Assembly: GCA_003508835.1 (NCBI GenBank)
Contig: PUFA01000167.1
Location: 1,798,001-1,862,000 of the forward strand
Length of the DNA: 64,000 nucleotides
Reading direction: 5' to 3'
Source: Eonycteris spelaea
Lineage: Eukaryota > Chordata > Mammalia > Chiroptera > Pteropodidae
In this document: positions 1 to 11,371 of the stretch, in pieces
Numbering within the stretch: position 1 is the first letter of the stretch
Layout: each line of letters begins with the position of its first letter
The notes under the pieces: generated by a model
Databases searched by the model: none
What the model was told of the DNA's origin: nothing
Seen by the model: the letters and a program-made list of their open reading frames with translations, nothing else
Translations under genes and position numbers: made by a program

Positions 1-204
1 TCTTCTTCTTCTTCTTCTTCTTCTTCTTCTTCTTCTTCTTCTTCTCTTCTTCTTCTTCTTCTTCTTCCTCTCCTCTTCCTCTTCCTCTCCTCTTCCTCTT
101 CCTCCTTTCCTCCTCCTCCTCCTCTCCTCCTCCTCTCCTCTCCTCCTCCTCCTCCTCCTCCTCCTTCCTCCTCCTCCTCCTTCTCTCTTCTTCTTCTTTT
201 TTTT
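1..204. repeat. Polypyrimidine microsatellite (CTT)n then (TCC/CTTCC)n
   Basis: About 200 bases with almost only C and T on the plus strand. It starts as a pure CTT array (1-65), becomes a compound TCC/CTTCC array (66-180) and ends in a TTC/T run. It is cut by the window edge, so the full length is unknown. Such strand-asymmetric purine/pyrimidine tracts can form triplex (H-DNA) structures and vary in length. Confidence 0.97.
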
Positions 205-3200
205 GCTAAAGAAACAGTACTGAGCATACATTTACATCTTGATGGCCAGGCCACATCAAATATCCGTCAAATTGCCCAACATTATGCGTTTATTCTTTCC
301 CATTCCTTTAGATGGAGTTCCAGTATGTATTAAAGAAGTGGCATATCGGGAAAGTGGAAGTTAAGTCCTGAGGTTTTTCAATCAGTAAATTATGTTCATC
401 AATAATCCTAAAACTAATAAATTATGCCTCATTGACATTTATTTTTAATCTAATTGTTAACACTTTGACATCCTTTTGATATGCTAACAACTCTTAATGA
501 GGAAGCTGGAATAAATCATTAGGTGAAAAGGACTTCAACCATTAGCCACAACCCTTATATAATAGGCCTCTTCAACATACCATCCATTAATCTGGTTTCA
601 GTAATTAATAGGATTGTAGAAACAACTTTTTTATGTCCAAATCCATACACAACTACTGCAAAATCATTCATGCAGAAATTTTCTTACTAAAACTTGTCAA
701 ATAGTTCATTTTCTCAAAAGCCTCAATTATACATAATGCTATAATAAATACCAATTCTTCGGTATTTTATTAAGTGTGTAAAGTAGATGGAGATATGTTT
801 GCTATTATTGTCATAAACCAGAGAATCAGGAAAATTATAAAGTTGACTTCTTTGTGCCACATAATCACAGGTATATTTCATGTCATTTAAAATGGAAGAG
901 AATGGTTTCATCACTCAAAAAATAAACTCATTTCCTTGGCACTAATTTTATATTCAATGCAAGGCATTTATTTTTGGAACTTGGAGCACTCATTCTGTTG
1001 TGTATGTACAACTTTCATTGACTAGTATACACATTTTAAGTTTATTATCTTTGCCTCTACACAAAACCTTTGGCAGGCTATTCTCTAGCATATACGTTGG
1101 AGATAACTGAGTCTGTTTCTTGTCAGTTCTAAATTTAAATGATTTACTTTTCTTGATGGTTAAAAATGCTTGAAGTTAGGGCATTGGGGGTAAATTCAGT
1201 CCATTTGTGCTTCTTCAAAGAATTAAGAATTTACATGACGGATGAAAGTTTACTAAATACTGTTCACATTCTGGATTTCCAAAGGCAAGTAAGGAGTGAC
1301 CACCCTTAAATACTTTAAATTCATATGAAACATCCAGTTTAAGAAAGCAAGTATGGGAGAAAGTGGGAGGGAACGTGAGACGGAACATTGGATTTGGAGA
1401 TGAGATGACAAAGACATTCCATATTCTTACGGGAATGAAACAAAGAAGGGAAAAATCAATAAAGCAAGTTGCGACGAGAGTCTGATAGTCTGAAAATATC
1501 AAGCATGAAGAAAAAAAGTAAAGCGTGAAATTCAAATGCACATACTTGCCATTTATTTTATCATATGTTTACCATAAAAATACAGACTTAGAAAATGAAA
1601 GGAAAGAAAAACCGCTGTTATTCCTATGTCCTAGAGAAAGCTATTATAAGCGTGCTGGTATGTATTTTTATAGCTCTTTTCCAGTAAATGTGTGTGTGCT
1701 CGCATGTGCAAATATAAAACACAGAATTTTTTTACCATAAGAGATTACTTTGCATAAAGTGTTTTATAACATGATCTCATCACTTAATAGATTGTGTGCA
1801 TTCCTTATGTCAATACTTCAATATACATTTTATGGCTGCATAAATATTCCATTTTGTAGAATGAACAAATAAATGAATACTATCAAAATTTTCAGTAAAT
1901 TAACCATCCACAACTTCCATTATGAAAATGGAGGTACAGGCCCACTGCACCCTGAGTGATTAAAACACTGGGACAGCAGGAGTGTCCATATATAGATCAC
2001 TGCATGACATTCAGGCTGCTGCGTCAAGGGGTGCCTCGTTCAGTCTGAGTGTTCTACAGCACCCCCACAGCCTCGGCTTACTTTCAAGTTCCTGTGTTTG
2101 CTATTTTTCTGTCTCTCTCATTTTCCAGATGCCGAATTTCTTTTGCCCAACCTGGGGAACATCTAAGTTTCGCTCAGGGTCCTGCAACACTTAATAGAAC
2201 TAGATTCAAATACAGTACTTCAGCAGCTGATTCCCCCACCCACCTAATGAAAGAAGGGATTTCATTGAAGAGTCATGGTGGTAGGGGAGGGAGAGAATGA
2301 TTTAAAATGCACGATTGTCCTACTCTATTAAAGGTTGATTAGATGTGACTGTTAAGCTTTTTAAGGGTGTAATTTCAGTTGGCAGGTAGAGGTGGAGTGG
2401 GGAGATATTTCCAAGTGCCCTTGAAATAATAAAAGAAGTCAACTCTTTTGCCTACCTGTGCCTCTTATATAAAACAAAACAAAACAAAAAAACAAAACGA
2501 AACAACCTGTTCATGCAGACTTAAGTGCAAACCTAAGGCATACATTTAACTTAAGTATATGTGTAATATAAATTAATTGTAGTGGACATTGATGTAATTT
2601 GTGCTTTTATTTAAAAAATATCATTTCTGAAGTAGAAACAATATAATGTCCAATAATATGCTATAGGTTAAACATTTTATATTATATTCTATAGTGGAAT
2701 TGTCTCCGGTTATTTGAAAATGGCATAATAGCAAAAATCTATAATTTGTGTAAACATATTCATGATATATCATTAAATGGGGAGACTATGAAACAGCAAA
2801 TAATATTATATCCCATTTTGTAAAAATAAATTATATGTTTTCTCTTTGAATGGATATCTTTACATGAAGAGATAATGATGATTATTTTGGACTGGTAGGA
2901 TTACTTGAAACCTTATTTTGTGTGTGTATGTACTTGCATTTTCTAAATTTTCTGTAATTCATAGATTTAAATTTTGTAGTGAGAAAATTTTTTAAAAAAT
3001 CGTTTTAGGTAGAAGACTAAAGGTGCCATGGAATTTTGTCTCTCATATGATTCTGAAAGGGCTCAATGCACCATCTCTCAAGAACGGGGCTTGCACTCAG
3101 AGGTTACTATTCTCTTAGAAGGAAGACTAAATAACAAAAAATAAAGGCATCTCTTGCTCAATCACTCATACTCTGCTAGGGGGCAGCTACATTGGTCTAT

Positions 3201-4830
3201 TTCCTTAGATCATAGTAAGTAAAAACATGGAGGGCAGAGAGTTGAGGGAAATGATAAGCAATTAAAGGCCTAGAAGTAAATTTCTATTTTTTTCTCCTCT
3301 CCTTTCGAGTTGATGTGGATATTTTCCTTTGTATTATGTAGCCAATCGGTGAGTCGATATTCATAGATAAGGGCCATGATCTCAGGATTAGGTAAAGAAA
3401 GGAATAACAAACACATGCTCCCTGAGCATTTCCTATGAAGTAACCACTGTTCAAATCACAGAATATCTCCTGTAACTCTTCAGAAATAACCAGCGAGCCC
3501 TCACAAAACTTCTGGCAAGGTGATTTCCTGGTACATTTCACAAAGTAGAACTTCTAACCACAGTGGGATGTCCGAGAACATGCCTGGAGAAAAATGAATC
3601 TTCACTTTCTAAGAGCGCTTTGTCCAAGCCCCTGCTGAGAAATATAAGCGGGGGCCAACACAAACCTGAGGTTGCTGAAGACTTGCTCCAAAATTCTATA
3701 TCTGTCACATGGATTGTGGCTCAGTCTCACCACTTTCCCATTATGGAGACAGAACTTTATTCATTGTCTTAGGCTGCGGTTCTGTTCCTCACTCCCATTT
3801 TCCCACTAATGCCTTTGGCATTTGTGCCACAACTGCAACTGTGTATACTTCAGGGGAAAGAGGAAGTGGGAAGGAAATGAGACAGGAGCTACACTTAAAT
3901 TGTGTGGAAGAGAATACTACATGGGATGCACTTTGTGATAACTGTCTCCTTTAAGAGAAAAGTAAATATTAGAATTCAGTTATTTCTGTTTAAAATCTTA
4001 ACAAGTTTATTTTTGGAGAGCCAACTTCTCTAAATTTCCATGACTAATTAAAATATGATAAATTTGGACGGAGCAGAAGAAGTCCCTGTGGAACAGAGTG
4101 TTAATATGTTTAAGGAGAAGGGAAACTTCTGTAGAATTAGAAATACAAGACTCAAGTTCTGTAAGTCTGCTGATCATACCAGCACCAGCTAGCTCACTAG
4201 TACCTTCTGATGACCACTTTTTTTTTTTTTTTTTGTAACTCCATTGGGTGTGATATTCAAAGTGTCCAAGATCATCTATCATTTTGTTGGATTTCTTCAC
4301 AGCCCCTCTGCTTCCTGGCTGAGTTATTTATGTAATATTATTCCACATGGGAAAGCCCAGCTGTTAAAGTTTTAGAATCGGGAATAAGAACATATTTTTA
4401 TTAGATCTTTCATCTTGTCTACAGTGTGTTTTTCTTGGTTTAAATAATAATAGCAGCATGCTGGCTCCTCCACCATAACTCACTCCCTGTGTCTTTGGAT
4501 GGGAGAAAGTCCTTGTACTTTGGGGGTTCCAGAATGGGGCTTATATGAGACTAAATGTGAAATCGATGTGTGGGATTGTGTAATCACTTGGTGAGTTTGA
4601 ACTCATACAACTGGGGTGGGCACTGTAGAGGTAAAAAGTGATAGAACTAAGTTACAGCTTAGTGGGAGCAAGAAAGGGATATGAGAGAAAAGAGTAATTT
4701 AGTGCATTAGAAAGTTTTGATTATAGAAGGAAAGTTGTACCGTTTACAAAAATAGAAAAACTTATATGCAGCAAGTTTAGATAGGATGATGAAGAGCTTC
4801 GCTTAGGATCTTGCTGGGAGATCCAAGTGG
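205..4830. other. Intergenic stretch without recognised genes
   Basis: AT-rich non-coding DNA downstream of TMEM167A. I see only short open frames with no family resemblance, an A-rich simple tract (AAAAC-type, about 2474-2507) and an 18-base T run at about 4220. Two GC-richer patches (about 1930-2280 and 3560-3900) have short overlapping open frames, but I recognise no product or repeat family in them. Confidence 0.6.
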
Positions 4831-4844
4831 AAGGGCCATAAAGG

Positions 4845-5300
4845 TCATGATGACCTAGTAACGTGTCAACTTGGTTAGACTGGCCTACATTTCCTAGAAT
4901 TCCTTTCTCTGTGGGGTTCTGGTTAGCGTGGGCTACAGGAGAGTCTTGTGAGGAATGTGGAGGGCAGAGGTGAAGCAGCAGCCATTTTGTTGGCTCGTAT
5001 CTGTGTTAACTACCTTGTTAGCCTGAAACAACAGCTGGGCCTACAACTACTCAACTTCCCCTTTCAGCTTTGCTGACTCCTGGACCAGATGCGTGTTTAG
5101 CTCCAAGATGAAGGGCACTGGCTTTTTTCTGCAAGACACCCACAGCACTCAGATCTGAGCCACAAGAACCAGCATGGGCTTCAATCCATCCTGAAGCTTC
5201 TAGTCTTCCCTTCTCATCTACTGACCTGTGGATGTCAGGTCCAATATTCGACAAAAAGACCTTAGAGAAACTACTATACCTGCTCCAATTGTGTAAGGTC
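4845..5300. repeat. Probable medium-reiterated mammalian repeat, family not named
   Basis: The block around 'gtgtcaacttggttagact' and 'aacaacagctgggcct', running to 'tctactgacctgtgg', has the feel of a dispersed mammalian repeat I have seen in consensus form. I cannot assign a family from the sequence alone. A RepeatMasker run would settle it. Confidence 0.4.
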
Positions 5301-5359
5301 AATTACTTTAACGATTCTGCTGGCCTTTTCTGTGGCTCAACGCACTGGATGATTTGGCC

Positions 5360-5735
5360 CATTTTTCTATCCAACTTACGTCATTCTTTGTCTCACTTAG
5401 CATTTCTTCTTGCTATTAATTTCTTGACCACTTCAAGTCCCAGCTCTTTCCCATCTTTGGGTCTTTGTATCTACTGTTCCTTCTGCCTGTCTGCAGGTCT
5501 TAGCCTAACCCTCGACCTCACAGACTGACCTACTCTGACCACTCGATCTAAATAATCCTGTTTTCTTCAGGACCCCTACTAGAGGTTGGGTATACTTATT
5601 GGATATTTTGGTTAGTCAGTCTTCACTAGAATACAGATTCCATGACAGCAAGAGCTCTATCTGCCTTGTTATACTTTGTGTGCCCTGACCCTAACACTGT
5701 CTGGCACACAACCAGCTCTTAGTTTTTTTTAGGAA
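5360..5735 (+). mobile_element. L2 (LINE-2) 3' fragment
   Basis: The order of blocks is that of the L2 3' end on the plus strand: a C/T-rich coding-derived part ending near 'ctgacctactctgaccac', then 'agaatacagattccatgaca', then the 'ctggcacacaaccagctct' block near the 3' end. It is heavily diverged, as expected for an element that predates placental radiation. Confidence 0.65.
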
Positions 5736-6292
5736 TGGAAAGGGAGATATGAAGGACTCTACTTCATGGGGCAGGAATGTTAGAGGGATTAATTTTCCAT
5801 TTCTTGGGAGCATAAAGATTATCCTGAGTTATACCCTTATTTCTATTCTTCATGGCAGGTCAAACTAATTCTAGGGATTCAGGAACCATGTCAATAGTTT
5901 TCTGTGTCCACTGCTGTGTTGACAGATTCAATTACACATCTTTGAAAAGATGCTTGTGATGATAATACTTAAAAATAAAAACAACTGTTACTGAAATTGC
6001 CAGAGTATGAAGGCAATTTTACATGACAGGTTTAGAACTATGTCACTGTTATTTAGGCTTTGATTCATTTAGAGCTAAGAACAGTGACACATTAGATCTG
6101 ATGAGTTTACTCACAAAACTAAATTTTTAAAAAATCATCCACCTTTATTATCCTGTACTTTGTTCTACAGTTCTTTTCATACTGTAAACTCCTTAAACAT
6201 ATTTTATAAGTTAAAGTACTCATTTTCCAAGACCTAATAGGTTAGATTTATGAATACATAACATTAGGTAAAAAACCAAACAAAAAAATATT

Positions 6293-6298
6293 TTTATT
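6293..6298 (-). terminator. TMEM167A: Candidate distal polyadenylation signal AATAAA for TMEM167A
   Basis: Canonical AATAAA on the minus strand, with a T- and GT-rich downstream sequence (minus-strand reading of 6290-6266). It is the best-shaped hexamer/downstream-element pair I found below the stop codon, but I could not score all candidates. Confidence 0.4.
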
Positions 6299-6945
6299 AA
6301 ATAAAATCCAAAGGAAAGTACTATCTTGTTTTTCAGGAGCTCTAATGAAATATTGAGTATTCCATTTTCATACCTTTTAATTTCCAAGGTCAAGTCTTTG
6401 GCATTACTAGGAGCTTGTGGATCACTTTTCTTAAACACTTTAATACTGCAAACATTCCTCCTTTGATGCCAGCCTTTTTGAAATCCTTCACGCTTTAAAC
6501 GTTTCCTTCTTTTTAAAGTTTAGTATCTCCATTATTTTTCCATCATTTGGCCCATAGTACTTGATAAAAAATGTTGAAGCGGCTTATAAATTCCACATTC
6601 TGACAATTCGGGTACAAATCCTCAGTCAATAAATAATATTTTCTAGGCTACTTCCTTTACTAATGCAAGGTCAAACACTAGTGTCTGGGTATCTTGCAGT
6701 TCTGAGTGTTCTCATCCTCCACAAAGTGTATTAGTGACTTATCTTTATTTCCAATATTTATGTTTCCTTTTTCCTTTTTCTCCAAATCTGTAATGGTTCA
6801 GGATATTAATGGAAACGCTCTAAGTGAAAGCAGATTTTGCTTTCCTATTATGTTAAATTCAATGGTCTCAAGCAAAGCCATTTTAAACACTTTTGACCTG
6901 TTAGAAATCAGAATTCAGTGATTTTCTTGATAAAGTATATTGTAT

Positions 6946-7035
6946 AATGTATATTGCAAACTCCCTCACTACTGCATTGTAACTACATCAACTCCTAGTT
7001 ATAAGGGGGTAGTGAGGGAATTTACAATATACATT
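6946..7035 (-). repeat. Near-perfect inverted repeat / hairpin, 27-bp arms
   Basis: The left arm 6946-6972 and right arm 7009-7035 are reverse complements over 27 positions with two exceptions. Both exceptions are C-A oppositions on the plus strand, which become G-U wobbles in minus-strand RNA. A TMEM167A-sense transcript could therefore form an unbroken 27-pair stem with a 36-nt loop. It could be a miniature inverted-repeat transposon or a pre-miRNA-like hairpin. I do not recognise a known miRNA in it. Confidence 0.85.
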
Positions 7036-8003
7036 GAAGGAAACAATTGTTACTGTTTTCCTATTCATATCTGAAATACTTGAGTACAAAACTCAACTAT
7101 AGTCATTGTAATCCATTTGGTTAAGTAAATTCTAACAGATCCAACAAAGGTTGCATGTTAATTCAGTGCTGGGAAGGTACAGTAGAGACCATAGTACTCA
7201 AACAAGGCATGTAGTACATACAGCCTTTTCATATTTTTCAATAAATGGTATAAATAGGCCAAACACTATGACTCTAATGGACACTGCTCCCAGACAGATT
7301 TTGGACAGAAAATGACAGCAACTTGCCAGAATGTTTGGGCATCTGAACGCTTTCAGTTGAGAACAAGGTTAAAAATAATTGTCAACAATTAATAACTGCC
7401 ACTTTGATTCAGAATCAGATTTTAACCATTTCTGGGGGAGTTCATGACTTCCTATTGGAAGCAAGTTACTTAAGCTCTTGAAGGCTCATAGAAATAGCAA
7501 ACAGACTGAACAGCTTTAAATTGCAAAACTAACAATCTATAAACCCCCCCAAACTAATCTTGACCAGCCACTAATTATGTAGGTAAACAGATACATTTCT
7601 TTCCAGCTTACTCAAAAGATGGCCATTTCTATTTTTTTAACTTCAATTTTTTTTCACTCATGTGACAATAAAAACTAGGAGGCTCTTGAGAATTCATTTT
7701 TATTTTTATTACACACTATGGACATGTGGACTAACCAGAGTAGGATGATTCTTTGTACTCTTAAAACCAAAGGCCAAAAAAAAAAAAAAAATCACGGGAA
7801 ATATACACCCCTTTTTTTCTGCTATTGGGGTCGTATTTCAGATTATTTTGGGATTAATTTAGGGCAAAGTCAAAGACACCATGGAAGGTAATATATAAAT
7901 GACATAATTATAAAGCTATTTTTGGAGGCTAGTGTTAACTTGCTGATTGAGAATAACAAGGCTGTGCAGTATCCGCAATTTTCACAATGCTATTATATAT
8001 TTT

Positions 8004-8124
8004 AAGTCCTCACTTAATATTGTTCTGTGACTTTTAAGTACAATGAAACCAATTTTACCATAGGTTAATTGAAATAAATGAGTTAAATTCATCAACATTA
8101 TAGTGAAACGTTACTCGAGGACTT
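8004..8124. mobile_element. Short non-autonomous DNA transposon (TIR element), copy 1
   Basis: It begins 'aagtcctcacttaatattgt' and ends 'acgttactcgaggactt'; these are imperfect inverted repeats of each other. The interior ('aatgaaaccaattttaccat') matches the interior of a second copy at 43025-43200, so it is an interspersed family rather than a chance hairpin. The family name is not assigned. Confidence 0.7.
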
Positions 8125-8500
8125 GCTGTACTTGGCTACTTATATTCTGAACAAGTATTGTAACTGGATACCAAAGAAAGGGAAGAGCAGTCCCTACGAA
8201 TCTTCTATTTGTGTTTTTTGCTTCCTATGATCCAGTAACTTTTCAAAGACTTTGGTTAAGAGCCTAAGTCCTTGCTTACTGGAAATCTTTTCTGTACACC
8301 CAGGAAATGCAGACAATGCACCACATCTGCTCCTTGTGCTGATGTGTACTTTAACAATCATGGCTGCTTTTGGCATGGAGTACAAGTTACTAAAAAAGTT
8401 CCTAAAATTACTTGACTTAGCTACCTTGGCTTTATATACTACGCAGGTTAAGTCTCTAGAGAATATTCTATTGTATTCCTGGTCCAAATTAAGGTTGGGA

Positions 8501-8519
8501 TATATATATATATATATAT
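8501..8519. repeat. (TA)n microsatellite
   Basis: An uninterrupted TA run of about nine units in the TMEM167A 3' region. Confidence 0.9.
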
Positions 8520-9049
8520 TTTCAACCTTGTTAATATGTAAACCAACAGACGATTTTTTAAATTGAGGTCAGGCAGGCAGGAACACATATTCACCTTCAA
8601 TTCTGAGGTAGGTAATAGACAAGAAGAATGCAGGCCCTCTAGGATATAACCTTTGTCCATCTTTCTAGGTTTATGTATTCATACTCCCAAATGGCAAAAC
8701 AAGCTAGGTACTTGTAGTCCGTAATATACCACTGGTGCTTTTGCACTTTGCTCTTAAATTGTTTAAGCCTTGCTTCTTTGGAAGGACGTTTGTATCCTTG
8801 ACTGAATTATCGCCCTTTTATTTTCTTCTAGAATACTGGCATTACCTCAATAATAAATGCTGTCGCATTGCGCTTTGTATAACTTCATCTCTCACCCACA
8901 TCATGACTGCTAGAGGGAAGAAAATGTGTATCTTCAATGAGAATAAACCATATGCACTCCATAAAGGTTTCTTGAAAGAATAGTAAAACATATTCTATTT
9001 ACAAGTCATAGGTCTTTTTCACAAAACACAGAGATTTATTCATTTTTGA

Positions 9050-9115
9050 CTATGTAAACTTGGAGAAGTCACTTCATTCAAACCTCTATTTTGACCTAAG
9101 ATAAAACTAGACTGG
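9050..9115 (+). mobile_element. MIR fragment (weak)
   Basis: 'cttggagaagtcacttcatt' followed by 'acctctattttgacc' and a short A-rich part resembles the MIR core/3' segment. It is short and diverged. Confidence 0.4.
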
Positions 9116-9669
9116 TGTGCATATCACTAAGATGAAGGAGTCTATTACAAATTACAGATTACTATTGTCTCTAGCACAAAAGAGCTATTTTGAATTCGAA
9201 TGTGTAAGAACATTCAGGATAGTGCCTGGCACAGCAGCACAGGCATTAAGAAAACACTGGACTTGAATCTAAACTTTTTAAAGAGGGAATTCAAGAGACT
9301 ATGCGGCCTTTTGCATGACCATCCTTTAAGACTGCTAGAAAGAAGACATGCTCCTGCCATGGGTACAGCTGAGGCCAATCAGGAGATAAATATCACACAA
9401 CCAAATTCCGGGAGAGATGAAATCAAAATTCCAGAGCCAGGAAGGTTAGGGAGAGTATTTGACCCAGGCAAGCCGTGGACTTCAGTGCTGACCATCCCTT
9501 CCAGCTCTGCAATAAGACTACGTGACAGGGGCAGTCCATCTGATTCTTAAACTGATCCTTAATCCTCTTCTGCACCCTACCACACACCAGCACAAAAGGA
9601 ATATGAAATATTCCGTGGGCTTAAAACTACCTCCACTGCCCTTTGGGTTATATAAAAAGATTCTGTGGT

Positions 9670-9706
9670 AAAAAAAACAAAAACAAAAACAAAACCAACA
9701 AAAACC
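9670..9706. repeat. A-rich (CAAAA)n simple repeat
   Basis: Alternating AAAAAC/CAAAA units. No recognisable SINE or L1 body is attached on the left side. Confidence 0.8.
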
Positions 9707-11300
9707 CATAAAAGAAAATGCTAATTGCTTTTCTTCATAGAATCCTGTGTCTTTCCTCTGCCTCCCAAAAAGCTTGTGTACAAAAGGTCAGAAAGGCTAA
9801 GGTCAGAAATTAAGCTGCCTCCCACTCTGTTCAGAATCTATACACTGTACAAATTTTTATATATTACCACAAATTTTGAAAAGAAATTTTTTCTTCTTTC
9901 TTCTACCTACATCCTCAGAAATGTCAAACTAAAGAAATCTTAGAATTGACTGTCTAATAGATGTTTCCTAGAATTCTTTCCAAGTAGTTTAGTCTTTAAA
10001 AATAAACAGCTTTCAGTTCAATAACTTCTGCAGAAAGAGCTGCTAGCAGGCTTATTTTAAAATAATCCTTTTCTTAATATCTAATTAATATTACCAATAA
10101 TGGACAATTTTTAGTTAAGATATTTAAATTCTGCTGAGCTATGAAATTTTAACTGAATTTTGGTTGAAGCTTAAGAGATGTTAACCAAAAACTTTAACTG
10201 CTCTACTGCAAAACCTGTAAGTCATATTCTCAATGTTTCTCTTTCCTTGATGAAAATTACTGAAGGTTGTCCTCCTTTATTATCAAAGCTCAAAGACACT
10301 TACGCCATGGTATACATAAGCAGACTTGAAAACTGTTTATCATCACCTATTAAGTTACACAAGAGATTCCAGTTCAAGTTCACAGACAAAATGTAAACTA
10401 GATTTAAAGTGCTGTATTAAAAAAACGACAAAAATGGTTTGCATTTGGGGTAATTAAAATAAATGAAGACCTGACATTAAAAAAAATGAAAAACACATAA
10501 GATTATCATTCTGTAATCGTTCTATTTTGCTGTTTTCATTTTATGAATGTAGTTTTATTTAGAGAACAACAGCTGGTCAAATTTATGCTGAAGATATTTA
10601 TCCACATTTAAGCAGAGAGGTTTGCAGAGGTTACTAACAGTTAGCTATTCTGAACTCTACATTAAATATTAACATTTTCCCCAATACTCTAAAGTCGTAT
10701 CTCATTTATATTCCTCCTTAAGAAACACACAGGCTTGTTTTAAATAGTTTAAAAACCTGTAATAAACTAAAAAGTTCCCTTGGAGTAGAGGTACTCTGGT
10801 TAATGCTCAAAATGGTGTGGCCAGAGGAAAGGCAAGCATTATTAAATACAAATGCAATCCTTAGCAACACAAATTGAACCTTTTTTTTTTTTTCAATAAA
10901 AAGCTAGTCCAATATAAGGTTTCATTCTATAAAGATATATCATTTCCAAATCACAGTGAGAGGAACTTGAATAATTTACCAATTTTGTTTCCTATTTTGT
11001 GCCTTAGAGATAAGGTCACTAAAAACTGATATCTGACACAAGAGAATAACATTTGTAGAACTTAATATTGTAGTAACAGTACTGAGATTGTTACAAACTC
11101 TTTGAGTATTAAACGGTTACATCTTAATTATTTATATAGAACATTGGTCCAATAACAAAAATAGAGAACAGCAGCTGGAAATTTATCTCATTCAATGTTC
11201 AGAGATAAAAGAGTTAACCATTCTTTCCATTATTTTTCTGCAGGTAAGTCCCTTTTCATATTGAAATTTGGTGGCAATTCGATTTGGGCATTTTTCCAAG

Positions 11301-11371
11301 CTATTGTATGAAGAGAATGCTGAAGGCCATTACTATACAGCATACTGCAACATAAGGACTCTTCCGTTCAC
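11301..11371 (-). CDS. TMEM167A: TMEM167A coding exon 4 (C-terminal end with stop)
   Basis: Last coding exon of TMEM167A, the small KISH-family membrane protein of the Golgi/secretory pathway. Minus-strand reading gives a TTTCAACAG acceptor, then residues 50-72, GERKSPYVAV followed by a hydrophobic stretch ending in SILFIQ and TAG (11303-11301). This is the second transmembrane segment and the short C-terminus. It joins exon 3 within a glycine codon (G|GT) and keeps the frame, giving a 72-residue protein, the usual length of the family. The match to the human protein, as I remember it, is complete in this part. Confidence 0.96.

Larger units (their letters stand above)
6270..11300 (-). other. 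TMEM167A: Probable long 3'UTR of TMEM167A (3' end tentative)
   Basis: Downstream of the TMEM167A stop codon on the minus strand there is no further coding exon. Several minus-strand AATAAA hexamers occur, for example at 10559-10554, 10281-10276 and 6298-6293. The last is the best placed: within about 30 bases it is followed by a G/T-rich stretch (minus-strand reading of 6266-6290, with TTTGTTTGGTTTTTT), the usual downstream element. This would give a 3'UTR of about 5 kb. The region holds a short inverted-repeat transposon (8004-8124), a MIR piece near 9.1 kb and a strong hairpin (6946-7035). The end is inferred, not proven. Shorter isoforms ending near 10.5 kb are equally possible. Confidence 0.45.

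Noticed and set aside
1215..1541. 108-codon minus-strand open frame
   Set aside because: It has no recognisable motif, promoter or splice context.
8448..8660. Open frame with Ile-Tyr repeats
   Set aside because: The repeat comes from the (TA)n microsatellite at 8501-8519.
9200..9550. 116-codon plus-strand open frame
   Set aside because: It has no recognisable domain, begins near repeat-like sequence and lies antisense to the probable TMEM167A 3'UTR. Its length is within chance for a 64-kb window.
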